This document shows, in pieces, positions 10,816-22,676 of a stretch of 64,000 nt of DNA (positions within the stretch are counted from its first letter, which is position 1; each line of letters starts with the position of its first letter). Under the pieces are notes generated by a model. It was not told the DNA's origin. It did no database searches and worked only from the letters and a program-made list of their open reading frames with translations. Source of the DNA: Cliona cf. orientalis (taxonomy: Eukaryota; Porifera; Demospongiae; Clionaida; Clionaidae). The translations under genes and the position numbers were made by a program. Location: NCBI GenBank assembly GCA_963930775.1, contig OZ005704.1:5084001-5148000 (forward strand). Direction: 5' to 3'.

Positions 10816-11480
10816 TAATATTATTATGATGATAATCACCATGCATGTACATGTATATCATGATACTCAACATCATGATACACGCACCACACCTTGTTGG
10901 CCATTGACGAACATTGTAACCAAAGTTTTTATGGGCAAGTTGTAGTTATTGGAGGGGTATGGGTGATCCTATAGGGTAGACCAATGACGAGAGGAGTGAT
11001 AGGCCTTATAAGACCTTAATTGGTCCACAGTGCATCGCATGTAAGGTCTTGACAGTTGTAACTATGCATTGTGTACCCCAAACCTACATGTACAAGTACT
11101 GTCAGGATTGCTAAAGTCGCAAAGGCACAGAAGAACACTGATGATATTAACAATAGTCAGAAGGGAAAATCACAAATTTGAAACTTAATCGAAAATCCTA
11201 ACAAAAGCAAAGCTAAGATACTATAACAAAGAAACAATGAACTCTACAATAAGACCTCATAGAGCCCCACGCATAGATACAAGAAGTTAACCTAACACAA
11301 AGCATAAAGCTAGAACATCTGGTGCAATGTCACTATGTACATAAACACTGGTAAGCACAAAGAAACCAAGAAGTACATACACTATTATACAACATTGCAC
11401 AAAGAACCACTCAGCATACAATAAAAAGAAACCTCAAGTGATAATAACTCCTAATAGAACTCAAGTACCTAATACATAAC
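10816..11480. repeat. Dispersed 0.66 kb repeat, copy 1
   Basis: Closely matches 32390-33065 in the same orientation, for example GGAGGGGTATGGGTGATCCT and the run of AC-rich sequence after it. Small indels separate the copies. No TIR is obvious. Its position after A, and again between B and C, suggests it belongs to the same ancestral duplicated block. Confidence 0.85.
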
Positions 11481-11957
11481 CTATTACAAGTACATGTGCA
11501 CACAATACTCTATACAGAACTCAATAATAATGACAAAACTCATCAACATAGAACCCCTTTACTGAAATACAGAATTCAACAAAAGTAAACATTCACAATA
11601 CAAAACTCAACTAAATGACACTACACTGCCTAATGAAATTAATTCATGCAGAGTGCAAACATTATCATAGAGTCGGTAGACTCTATAAGTAGGGATGGCC
11701 CAGATATGCCATATATGTAATACATTGCAAATCTCCAAATATCTCAAAATAGGTAATTTTGTGAAATTTCTAAGTGTGAAAATCAGAATCTCCAGCAAAT
11801 TATCTATCTAACAAAACCAAGATCATTCATCAAATCAATTGTATATGCCAGAACCAGATATTCAAAAAAATGGCCATTCCAGTCTACACTAAGACCACCG
11901 GAAGTCCATATACGTACAATACATTTTAATGTCAACGCGCGGTTTGCATGGCGCCTA
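11481..11957. other. AT-rich stretch, nothing recognised
   Basis: Continues in the same base composition as the preceding repeat. No gene, TIR or simple repeat is visible. Confidence 0.4.
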
Positions 11958-12212
11958 TAGCCCCGTTTACACGTACCAAACCAGTTTAAACTGAACCGGA
12001 TTAAATCGCGTTTACACGCACGCGCTTGACCCGAGTTAAGATATTCATAGCCCACTACTATGCACGTAACCCACTTCTAACCCACATCAGGATGTGGGTT
12101 ACAACCCGGGTCAACTAATTCGGTTTACAAGTGGATTAGCGCGTTTACACACAAGCGAGTTAGTTTAACGCGGATCCTGACCTGAGTTAAGCCCTACGTG
12201 TAAACGGGGCTT
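11958..12212. mobile_element. Intact 255-bp MITE (TAAGCCCCGTTTACACGTA family)
   Basis: Termini read TAGCCCCGTTTACACGTA and, inverted, TAAGCCCCGTTTACACGTA. The interior is palindromic around TAACCCACATC.GGATGTGGGTTA. It provides the uninterrupted reference for the copy at 14938-16644. Confidence 0.92.
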
Positions 12213-12670
12213 ATGGGGGTTAATGATATGCATGCCATACACGTGGGGTCAAAAATAGTGCATGTCTATGTACAACTGTATCTTCTAGTGTGAGTTAGCT
12301 ATCGTTCTATCTCAAGTACCATTGTAAAGAAGAAGAGCTGAGCTTCACATTGATACCAAGAACAAGACTAAGCGTGCCGAGATGACCGATGTAGACATGA
12401 ACCAGTTTTCAGCCGCGTATGGCTGATGGCATCTTTGAATTCGGGGCAAATCTGTAACACTCACACCAGCGCTAGGGGACTTGGTCCACTAGTAGGTAAG
12501 TACCGGAGCAGTTACTCCGCTGAATCCCGAGTCTTCCAGGGTCACTCAGCCACCACGAGCGCTCTTTGAAAATCTAAAATAATTTATCACTTTAGCCTGT
12601 TCTATTTTCTTGATAGTAGCTAGCTAGACTGTCAACTAAAGAAAATACTAAACTTTAGCTACTAAATTAG
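12213..12670. other. Possible diverged duplicate of the exon at 12671
   Basis: The minus strand near 12465-12430 encodes SVTDLPRIQ, the same as the start of the frame at 12796. The downstream sequence then differs. No complete gene was built. Confidence 0.35.
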
Positions 12671-12796
12671 CTAAGTTATAGCTATCAACTCTTCGTCTTG
12701 AGTACTTTCTTCGTGACAGTTCAACTCGCTCGTCCATTTCTTGATCTTTTCTGGCTGAATGGAACTTTGAATTCGGGGCAAATCTGTAACACTCAT
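12671..12796 (-). CDS. Putative short reading frame, unrecognised
   Basis: Minus-strand ATG at 12796 starts M-S-V-T-D-L-P-R-I-Q and runs 41 residues to TAG, ending in an acidic stretch with EESTQDEEL. The first codons recur in frame at about 12465-12430, suggesting duplicated exons. There is no known family and no splice partner. It could be an exon fragment or chance. Confidence 0.25.
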   Translation of the reverse strand: MSVTDLPRIQSSIQPEKIKKWTSELNCHEESTQDEELIAIT

Positions 12797-12799
12797 TCC

Positions 12800-14190
12800 A
12801 GAACGAAAAACGAGGCATCCTCGATGTCTATACCATAGTGGCAGTGCATAGCAGTAGCGTGGAACAGAACCGCTCGAGGCGCTTCGAGAAACGAGCCTTC
12901 GAAAACGAGAAAAATTCATTCTGTCCTGGGTAGGGCGCGGTACACGGATAGATATACGGACGTACGTGGACGTATACGAGATTATTGCGTGTACATGCGT
13001 AATACGTACGCGCGCGTGCGTAATCATACGCAGGAAAACATCATTTCCGTTTTGCCATTAAACGGTAGGTCTTAGTGTAGACTGATTCTCAATCTTTCTT
13101 TCTTTTTCATTATCAGGGCTAGCTCATGACTGCCTTAATCGCTCATTTTAGTTTGAGTATAAATCCACTCCATTTTGTAGTGCGCAGTGCAGTGGCACGC
13201 AAGTTCGGCATTATCTCGACCTGAGTTACATAATAGTGGGTGTGTACGGCGCATTGATAATTGGGTGTGTCTGATACGCCATTATCGTCTTTTTACACAA
13301 CTCATTATCCCCATACATTTGTATATCGATAACAGAGAAGCCACACAAGTTCAGGCAGTTTTTGAGCCATTTTTCACAAATCTTGGATAAAAGTGGCAAT
13401 ATCTCAAGAGTACTTTGGAGTTGAATCTTCAAATTTGGGAATCTGAAACTCCAATACAAGTACATTGAAAGGCTCAAGTGGATTTTCTTAACTCAAAGTA
13501 CTTTTCAAATAAAATGCCAAAAGTTTTTGACACTCTGAAATGACATTTTTATTGATATCCGACAAACCATACTTTCCTTAGCCTTCAAACCTGTGTCCAA
13601 GTAACTTCATATGGTGCCACATCAGAGGAAAAAGTACAGTTTCTTAACTCAAAATAATAAGCTTTTTCTATGCCAAAAGTATTTCTCAAAGTGGAACCGC
13701 TTGTGAAGCCATTGAAGCGAGACTAATCAAAATTACATCCCATAAATCCAGCAGTAAATTTCAATATGGTTGTAGAAAGTGTAAACCAGATTTCATCCCA
13801 TAATATTAAACAGAACCATCTTTACAACCATTTAAGTTCAAAATCAAAAAATTTGCTCTCTTGCCTTGAAGCACTGTAATAGCTATGATAATTAATGTAT
13901 TAGTTTCAATCAGAGCCACTCTATGATGAGATTACTGATGAATATGAGCCACTGCCTAAGTGAAATAAGCACACTTAGCTACATCCTAAGACTCGAATTA
14001 CTACATGCAGTTGTTCTTAAATTATGGTATGCTAATAAATATTATAATTATAGCTTTTTAAAATACACTCCATACACTTATACATTATCTAATGATATTT
14101 AGCGATAATAATAGTATTAATTTTAGTAATAAACTACTTGCACGTGTACTTTCCATACACAACATTGGGCATCATTTTAATATCTTTGTG
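12800..14190. other. Intergenic, no gene recognised
   Basis: Both strands were checked. Only scattered short frames are present, without splice support. A locally CpG-rich part (12840-13050) gives way to AT-rich sequence. Confidence 0.4.
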
Positions 14191-14303
14191 TCAGTTTTTG
14201 ATGATGTATAAATCAACTTGTGCCTCATCATATAGTGGATCTTCCTTATCACTGGCTGATAGTACTCCATTGGAAGTACCGGTACCTTGAGATGGTCGAG
14301 ACA
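14191..14303 (-). CDS. Putative short acidic reading frame
   Basis: The frame from ATG 14303 reads M-S-R-P-S-Q-G and includes SDKEDPLYDEAQV before a TGA. Composition is protein-like and resembles a cytoplasmic tail with a tyrosine motif. There is no homologue in mind. It could be a terminal exon of an unseen gene. Confidence 0.2.
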
Positions 14304-14451
14304 TAATAATTATGAGTAGCAGACTATTAATAATGATCTTACCTTTAAACAAATGTGTTAGAGTCACCGTGGTACTTGTATGAAATGGAGTTGAAGAATA
14401 ACTTGTAGCTACGCACAGATCCACAATAATAATGTGCACACTAGTACTTAT

Positions 14452-14914
14452 TAAGGGGGCTTGTCCAAAGTCCTTATGGAAAAATTAACGTCATTATGAC
14501 GTTAACTTTTTACCCCCCTCCCCCCCCTCTCTTAACGTCACAGCATTTCAGCATAGATTCAACTCTGATTCTGCTCTATTTAGCCTATAAATTTGGTATT
14601 CACTTGTATTCTACAGTGCTAGCTATGTCTTCATGGATTCATTGCATACCTGTGCTTCTTTAACAGTTCTTGCTTGCCTGTAGCTACGTGTACACTTTTA
14701 GCTACGTAGTGCTTGACACAGCTGTCACTAAAATGCAAATTTTGACACTGCTGGAGGTGAGTCTATACTAGTTCAACCACAAGAATGCATAATCACAACT
14801 AAAACTCAAGTCTGCTGACAGTGCAATTGTAAAACGTCATGGGCCAAGACCCCCTCCCCCCTAACGTCATAATGACGTTAATTTTTCCACAAGGACTTTG
14901 GACAAGCCCCCTAA
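14452..14914. mobile_element. MITE, GGGGGCTTGTCCAAAGTCC family, copy 1
   Basis: Long TIRs of about 50 bp start TTAAGGGGGCTTGTCCAAAG and contain AACGTCATTATGACGTTA. A second copy in the opposite orientation is at 42769-43246. Confidence 0.92.
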
Positions 14915-14937
14915 CAATCATGCCATATTGGCTTCTG

Positions 14938-16644
14938 TAGCCCCATTTACACGTAGGGCTTAACTCGGGTCAGGATCCGCGTTAAACTAACTCGCTTATG
15001 TGTAAACGCGCTAATCCACTTGTAAACCGAATTAGTTGACCCGGGTTGTAACCCACATCCTGATGTGGGTTAGAAGTGGGTTACGTGCATAGTAGTGGGC
15101 TATGAATATCTTAACTCGACTTGTCCCGTCCATCTAATTATCGGCCTATATCTATCCTCTCAGTTGTCAGTAAACTTCTTGAGCGTCATGTCCATCATCT
15201 ACATCTTAATGCCTATCCTTGCTACTCCATATCTAGCCGGCAATGGGGCTTTCTTCCGGGTAGGAGCACTGCGTCTGCCTTGCTATCTGTCACCCATGAT
15301 TGGCTGCAACAGCTTGAGCAAGGAAACGAAGTCTGCTCTGTCTTCTTTGATCTAAAGAAGGCTTTTGATAGTGTCCCACACCATCTTCTGCTGCAGAGAC
15401 TACTCCAGATCAATACTAACCCATTCATTGTGCAATGGGTCCGTAGTTATCTTACATGCAGATCTCAATTAGTGGTTGTTAGTGGTGAACATTCATCTTC
15501 CCTTAAGCTTTCTGTTCTTTCAGGGGTGCCACAAGGCTCTGTACTTGGCCCTTTATTATTTTTAATATTCATCAATATGAAGTTACCTACCAGATCTCCC
15601 CTGGAAGTACAATGTCTCTATTTGCAGATGACATTGCTCTATATAGACCAGTCTCCTGTATAGAGGACTACACCATCCTACAAAGCGATGTCACTGCAAT
15701 AGTGAATTGGGTTGCGAATTCTCTTCTTTCTCTACAACCAGCTAGCTAAGTGTTGCTACATGGTCATATCGAGGAAACGCAGTTTGAGACTTCACCCCCC
15801 TCCTATCTTAATCAATAATTCTCCTTTGGTGCTTGTCAACAATGTAAAGTACCTAGGCATCCAGATTAATTCTGACCTGTCCTGGTCTGCACATGTCACC
15901 AGTCTCTGCAATAAAGCAAGGCGTCTAATAGGGTTACTATACCGACGCTTCTATAAGCATGCTGCATCGTCCACCCTGCTGCAACTTTATAAATCATTTA
16001 TTCGACCTCATCTAGAATACTGCTCTGTTGTACGGAACCCCTATCTAGTCAGTGATATTGAGGCATTGGAAAAGGTTCAAAGATTTGCTTTAAGAGTTTG
16101 TTTAAAGAACTGGTCAGCTAGCCATGACCAACTCTACAATCAAAGTAATGTTCCCCCTCTTTCGGCCAGGTGTACTAATGCTAGTCTCTGCCACTTGTTC
16201 AAGTTGGTCAACAATATGATTGTCTATCCGGATCCTCCTCTCCATTTTAAGGTCATCCGGTACAGTTAGCAGGCATTCTCACGTCCAGCAACTGCAAGAC
16301 ATTCACTGCAGGACAGCTCAATTCCAGCATTCTTTCTTTCCTGGGACTATTGCTCAGTGGAATTCCCTACCACACTATGTGCTATCTTCACCTTCCCTTC
16401 CCTGTTTTAAATCTCGTTTATCATAAACTCATTAGTCTTATTATACCTGTTTATCTACCTCATACTATATCTGGTTGCGTGCCTGTATTAGCTACAATTT
16501 CAGCTACTCACGTTAACCTCTGTCATTTATTGTACAGAAATTGTTATAAATAAATAAAAAAAAAACTCGGGTCAAGCGCGTGCGTGTAAACGTGATTTAA
16601 TCCGGTTCAGTTTAAACTGGTTTGGTACGTGTAAACGGGGCTTA
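14938..16644. mobile_element. MITE interrupted by a LINE insertion
   Basis: The halves 14938-15118 and 16564-16644 together reconstruct the reverse of the intact MITE at 11958-12212. The break is at AACTCG, which occurs on both sides of the inserted LINE (15113-15118 and 16564-16569). Confidence 0.93.
15119..16563 (+). mobile_element. 5'-truncated non-LTR retrotransposon (LINE)
   Basis: A partial reverse transcriptase is readable. It has FFDLKKAFDSVPHHLL, then SGVPQGSVLGPLLFLIFIN, then SLFADDIALY in a shifted frame, then VKYLGIQINSDLSWSAHV and a C-terminal region. It ends in a short A-rich tail (AAATAAATAAAAAAAAA). A frameshift near 15560-15600 and a stop near 15747 show it is dead. The 5' half (endonuclease) is missing. 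The 6-bp AACTCG target duplication fits target-primed reverse transcription into the MITE. Confidence 0.93.
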
Positions 16645-16734
16645 TGAATAGGGACATAAATGAATAATAATAAGCCATTTAGTCTAACTATAGGACTACC
16701 ATTCATGACAGCCTTTTTAATGCTTTGTAGCTAC

Positions 16735-17056
16735 TAGTCTCGTGCCCAGCCCCCTTCATGCACGCGCAAGAAAGGGTCTGGTCAAAAGGGTCGCACTTCC
16801 TTGTCCTCGAGGTACGTATATTGCGGCCCAATCAGATTGCAGAACCATGGTCACATGACATTAGTAGAATGTAATTATGCGTGGTTCGTACGCACGGCGT
16901 GCACTCGGTTTATATGGTACGGTGGAAGTGGTGGTTAGTTCTATCTTACGCACACCAAAATTACCAATTATTGCATTCCAGCCGGACGCGTTAGTGCAAC
17001 CCTTTTGACCAGACCCTTTCTCGCGCATGCATGAAGGGGGCTGGGCACGAGACTAG
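16735..17056. mobile_element. MITE with TIR CTAGTCTCGTGCCCAGCCCC
   Basis: Long inverted ends, about 60 bp with small indels. CTAGTCTCGTGCCCAGCCCC at the left is matched by GGGGCTGGGCACGAGACTAG at the right. The interior is non-coding. Confidence 0.92.
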
Positions 17057-17293
17057 CTTTGTACATGGCCACATGCATGGATGCATGTGTCAATATAATT
17101 TTATGCAAAGAAATAATAATGTCATACCTTGTTTTGCACATAATATAATGGTAATTATCACGATGCACACACAAGCCACAAGTAATACTCCACCTGCATG
17201 TGATTTAATACATTACTGTAGCCCAAATTTGTTCCACCACCTATATATGAATAATATACTAAGTGATTCACTCTAAGCATTAGGTCTCACTCT

Positions 17294-17579
17294 AAGGCCA
17301 GACCAATTTAATTTGTTGTTGCTCGGATATTGTGAGGTAAAAATTGGACCGAGCGATCGAAAAAAAAAGAAAAAAGTAATCAATTGGGGTGTGGTTATAG
17401 ACCACAATCTAATTAAGACAGACTAATGTGACTATCTAGGACCAGGGAATCAAGGTAAAATACAAAAACCACTCTACTGTACATAAGCTCCACCCAATTT
17501 AATTAAATTTTTTTATTCTGTTTGCCCAAAAATTGGAGCGAGCGAATCCGTGCAACAACTTATTTAATTGGTCTGACCT
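17294..17579. mobile_element. MITE with TIR AGGCCAGACCAATTTAATT
   Basis: Left AGGCCAGACCAATTTAATTTG and right AATTGGTCTGACCT are inverted. Both inner flanks carry CAACAA/TTGTTG and an AAATTGG..CGAGCGA motif. Confidence 0.85.
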
Positions 17580-18270
17580 AAGGAATTAATTAGATTCCAC
17601 ATTCATCTGATTCAGCTATTGTAACAATTTTGGTGAGTAATTTTTAACAATATCCTCCTGTTGAATACATGAATTGAACAACCATGGCATACTATTATAA
17701 ACTACTATCTCTATTTATGCTTCTTCACACCCTAACCAGTCGATAACTATTAATTTTACGCAACATCAACTTCATGTTATTACAGGTTTCTGCATGTACA
17801 TGTATATAGCAACTTACACTGAACATGCACCGTGCATACATTTAATATTAACCCTCGGCGCATGCGCGAGGGGTACGGTAGTCGTTCTGTGTGTGTGTGT
17901 CTGTCTGTTATCACGCCAGCTGCTACATACCTGGTTAATACGATGCAAACAAGGCGCCATTAGGCTTTCTACGGCATTTTCAAGGTCTGATTTGTGTGGA
18001 TTTCGTTGAAAACGCTTCGTTCAAAAGTTCTGGCGACATTTGCTGACCACCATGGCCTTCTTCGCTTCTTGACGAGCTCTCGATCGATGAAAGAGACAGT
18101 GATGGCTTCATTTCAAGATTAGTAGTGTGTAGTTCTAGCGAGAGTTCTTAAAACTTGACTGACTCTTCACCGATGTCAGTAGGCTATCAACTATGCTTCT
18201 TGGCTTTACTACTAGATCTGCTGATCTGGCATGCACGTGCTACTATTACGTAATACCGTGCAATCCGTAT

Positions 18271-19873
18271 AGGGTATATATATGTAGGTATTGTGAGACA
18301 GTTGGTATTATGGGACATCCATATTAATGAAGGTGGAAGTTTCTGTTTTGGGGGTCATTGTATTATACCTAATTAGAACTATTACCTCAGTGCTAATTAT
18401 AAGTTGAATTTGCTATCCACCTTATTTTGATATGGGTTTACACTTTCATTGCTTAAGGTACCATTAAATTGCGTGGGCGTGAGGTGGGGATATGACACCT
18501 AAACCACATCAAAGTCATTAGTGAGGTGCATGTTGTGTAACCACGCCCTTTTAATTGCACAGGTCTCAGGGGTGTGGCTGCTAGAGCCGGAAGTGTTCAT
18601 TTAATATCCTCCATGGACCGGAAGCCGAGCCGGAAGGGAGGGGCCAGGCCACGCCCAAAACAGCCCCATCCTGTTCCCCAAGGACCACCATTCTCAATCA
18701 AGTGCCTACTAACCACCGGATGTCCACCGGAAGCCCACAATCAATCCCAATTAAAACACACAGCTTCCTCAAGGCCAAAACACACACAAACACTTGGAGG
18801 CCGTTCTGCCACACCGCCCACGCAAGAGCTCACCTCATTTCCTGTGTGGGCGGAGTAACAACACGTCATCGCAACCACATCCGCTTCAAACCATCGTCAG
18901 CTTCCGTCCGGCCGTACGGGCCCCTCGATCGCACCGCCGTACAGTGCCTCATTAACAGACGTGGCCTCACCTTTGACCTCCTGCCACGCCCCCAAAGCCT
19001 CCTGGACGGGTTCAAAGGTCACCACCGCATCCGGGACACGCCCACCTATCGCCGCAGCCAAGTCCCCGCCCCCGATGTCCAAGCACTGGCCCGTGAAGCC
19101 ACGCCCAATCGGAAGCAATAAAACCTGCATTAACGCACACGCACACACACTCCACACAGTGCCAGGAACACGCCCACATGCTTAATTAAGCCTAATTAGC
19201 TTTTTTTTTTTTTTTTTTTTTTGTCGTTGCGGTTAATAGTTAAGCAAGAATGCTTTGATCTTGCTTTGATGTGGGCAATTACCGGCCTTTTCTTCAGGGG
19301 CCACTTCCGGTCGCTAATTACACGCGCATAATCATCCCTGGCCGATTCTGGACACGCCCACCTTCGACCAAAAGCACTCGTATGGCCTCTTCGGCCACGC
19401 CCCTTCACGATTCGCTAATTGAATTAGCCATTCCTGACGCTCACGCCCACGCAATTAAATGGTACCTTAAAAATGTAGTGAAACAATGATTTTTGGTTTT
19501 TGGTGTATCAGCTTTACAAATTTGCTAATTTGGTACATCAAACTACTTATTTTCTTGAGTTTAACACTCAAACCTCACTTTAAGAATGCCAACTTGGGTA
19601 AGACATCATCTTAAAACACCTCATGATAACTGCCTTTATCAGTGGGAAGGTGGTGTCTCATAATAGGGACAGGCGTCCCATAATATGTTCAGTACTAATG
19701 ATAGCAAAACAATTTTTAAAAAATTACATCATTTAGTAGTGAAGTTGATATTTATAACCCATGTATTAGAGGCCATAGGCAGTCCTTAAAAAATGTACCA
19801 CTTAAATTATTCCTAGAACAATTATGTAAAAGTAGTCACAAGTTTAGTGTCTCACAACTAGGACATGTACCCT
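18271..19873. mobile_element. Element nested in copy 1 (ends AGGGTA / TACCCT)
   Basis: Interrupts copy 1 between CAATCCGTAT and the segment ending GCATTCTTGTGG. These are joined directly in copy 2 at 22090-22115. Inverted ends carry AGGGTA..A.GT / AC.T..TACCCT. It contains a further nested element at 18457-19466. Confidence 0.8.
18457..19466. mobile_element. TTAA-flanked TIR element, third nesting level
   Basis: Inverted ends GGTACCATTAAATTGCGTGG / CCACGCAATTAAATGGTACC are each flanked by TTAA, a piggyBac-like target. The interior is GC-richer with CACGCCC repeats and a T22 run near 19201. Open frames inside are low-complexity and were not accepted as genes. Confidence 0.85.
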
Positions 19874-20052
19874 ATAGTGCATTCTTGTGGCTACATAGTA
19901 CAGTACCACTGTTGCTTGGCCAAGGGCTTATAGACCCTTGGCTTATATACATGACAGCTTGCAAATTTGCAACATGCAGACTCTAGCTATTGCTATTGCG
20001 CCGAGGGTTTTGCACTATAGTGCTTCATTTCTATGTGTACTTGTTACATTGT

Positions 20053-20088
20053 TAACTCTCGGCGCATGCGCGAGGGGTACGGTAGTCG

Positions 20089-20123
<35 letters not shown>

Positions 20124-22253
20124 TGTTACTGCGCTAGCTGCTACATACCTGCTTTATACGCTGAAAACAAGGTGCCATTAGGCTTTTCGTGGTAGTTTCA
20201 ATATCTGAATTGTGTGGATTTCGTCGAAAACGCTTAGTTCAAAAGTTCTGGCGACATTTGCTGACCACCATGGCCTTCTTCGCTTCTTGACGAGCTCTCG
20301 ATCGATGAAAAAGATAGCGATGGCTTCATTTCAAGATTAGTAGTGTGTAGCTGTAGCGATAGTTCTTGTAACTTAACTGACTCGTCACAGATCACAGTAG
20401 GCTATCAACTACGCTTCTTGGCTTTACTTTGTATGTGGGTCATTCCATAAAATTTAATGTTCAACATGAAAAATGACAACCCAATTCAGATTTCCCTGAA
20501 ACTTGGTAGACATGTAGTAGGTACTAAGACATGTAACCATAATCATTATTTGCGGTCAATGTTGTGTGGCTTCGGAGATAGGGCCAGCTGAAGTGACTAG
20601 TTTTCCACATATTTTGGACCTACCTCACTACCTTCAATTGGCTATTTCTTGAATAGAGTTTAGTCAAGTTTCATGAAAAATTAAACACACCACATTATAG
20701 CTCATGTTCTCAGCTTTCTTTTGGTATGCTTAATGGGTGGGTGGATCGCAGTTGAGATGGAGCTTTAATTAGTTTATTAATTAAAAAAAATAAATTTTGT
20801 GTTTCACCCATTCAGGATACTTCAAATTTTTTCATACTCGGTCAGAACTTTGTGCTATTATTCCTCTTTGTACCATGTAAATTTGGTTTCGGGACGAGAA
20901 TGGGTTCAGGATATATTAAACATTTATATTGCTCACATATGCAAAATAGTGGAATCTATATACAAAAACTCTGATCAGGTGCTAGTAGTGTCCTTAAGTA
21001 TAGCTGAGGCTGCTTTACTTATATTCTGTGCTATTGTCGACCAAAGGGAAAACCCTAAACAATGGTGCACTTAATCAGGATGTGTGTGTGTGTCGAGTTT
21101 AATTTTGTGTAAACTAAATTTTGTATCTTAATGTGCTAGTGTTAATTGGTAGTCTAGTCTCTGTACCCTCCTCACCTTTGTTACACTCCTCCTCATTGTT
21201 CCTGGCTTCCTCCCTTTGTGTGTATGGGTCTTTGGCCTCCTTAATATTTACCAATGCCAACTTCCTCCTTCACTTTTTTGTGCTGAGAGTTAGAGCCAAA
21301 ATGTCCTCAACTTGGAGAAGTAACTGCTGTAATCCTTTTAATAAACCTCGCCACAGTGCAGCCAAAAAGGTTTTTGAGGCCAGTAAGTTGACACACACAC
21401 ACACATCCTGATTAAGTGCACCATTGTTTAGGGTTTTCCCTTTGGTCGACAATAGCACAGAATATAAGCAAAGCAGCCTCAGCTATACTTAAGGACACTA
21501 CTAGCACCTGATCAGTTTTTGTATATAGATTCCACTACTTTGCATACGTGAGCAGTATAAAATGTTTAATATATCCTGAACCCATTCTTATCCCAAAACC
21601 AAACTTACAAGGTACAAAGAGGAATAATAGCACAATGTTCTGACCGAGTATGAAAAAATTTGAAATATCCCGAACGGGTGAAAAACAAAATTTATTTTTT
21701 TAATTAAGAAACTAATTAAAGCTCCATCTCAACTGCGATCTACCCACCCATTAAGCACACCAAAAGAAAGCTGAGGACATGAGCTATAATTTGGTGTGTT
21801 TAGTTTTTCATGAAACTAAACTCTATTCAAGAGATAGCCAATTGAAGGTAGTAAGGTAGGTCCAAAATATGTGGAAAACTAGTCACTTCAACTGGCCCTA
21901 TCTCCGAAGCCATACAACATTGACCGCAAATACTGATTGTGGTTACATGTCTTAGTACCTACTACATGTCTACCAAGTTTCAGGGAAATCTGAATTGGGT
22001 TGTCATTTTTCATGTTGAACATTTATGGAATGACCCATGTACTAGATCTGCTGATCTGGCATGCACGTGGTACTATTACGTAATTGCATGCAATCCGTAT
22101 AACTGCATTCTTGTGGTTACTCTCTACAACTGTTGACTATATAGAGCTAGCTGTACACTGTACAGTGTTATTTTGCAAATTTGCAATATGCAGACTAGCC
22201 TGGTTGCAAGGCTATACAGACTAGCTATTGCTCTTGCGCCGAGGGTTTTGCAC
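20053..22253 (+). mobile_element. AACCCTCGGCGC element, copy 2, with a nested long-TIR element
   Basis: Same family and orientation as copy 1 directly upstream, with a TTAACTCTCGG start and GCGCCGAGGGTTTTGCAC end. A longer GT repeat (20095-20121) is present. The long-TIR element 20431-22040 splits it at TTTACT / ACTAGATC. Confidence 0.85.
20431..22040. mobile_element. Foldback-type element with about 650-bp inverted arms
   Basis: Arms 20431-21093 and 21392-22040 are inverted and highly similar, starting ATGTGGGTCATTCCATAAA. The loop of about 300 bp is T-rich. Copy 1 has the uninterrupted target (ACTACTAGATCTG near 18210). No transposase was recognised. Confidence 0.92.
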
Positions 22254-22676
22254 TATAGTGCTTCATTTTGTATAGTGAGACTAGTGAGCATAGGTCTATA
22301 GCAGTAGTTTTGGTAGTGGTTAGGCGAACTTTGCACACTGTGAAAATTTTTAACTATTGCATTACATGAAGTCATTTATGGGCATGTCCTTATGTACCTC
22401 GCACAAGAAGATTGCCAGAATCAATGAAGAAACTTACTAATGGGCTAGCTCAGGCTTTTTGAGTGAGATTCTAATTATTCTTAAATTTTATTAGCTTATG
22501 TCAGTATTATATATTGAGATAGCTCAAAATATTGGTCCGGTGAGCACCTGACCTATCTGACCGCCTGCTACGCCTATCATGAGTGGTACTGCTGTGTGTC
22601 CTTACAACAGTACACATACACATACGTAATATATTAATTTTTATTATTCTTATACCCTACTGTATGTAACCTGTAG

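Larger units (their letters stand above)
17848..20014 (+). mobile_element. AACCCTCGGCGC element, copy 1, carrying nested insertions
   Basis: Begins TTAACCCTCGGCGCATGCGCG and ends GCGCCGAGGGTTTTGCAC. The outer parts match copy 2 (20053-22253) and, reversed, copy 3 (30273-31123). The short TG/GT repeat after GGTACGGTAGTCGTTCTG is shared with copy 2. The middle is occupied by the element at 18271-19873. Confidence 0.85.

Noticed and set aside
18574-19185. Overlapping proline/histidine-rich frames
   Set aside because: They lie inside a TTAA-flanked MITE, overlap on both strands, have no domain or splice signal, and reflect CACGCCC repeats.
20799-21411. Frames of about 90 residues in the foldback element
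   Set aside because: They fall in inverted arms and loop, show no domain, and differ between arms.
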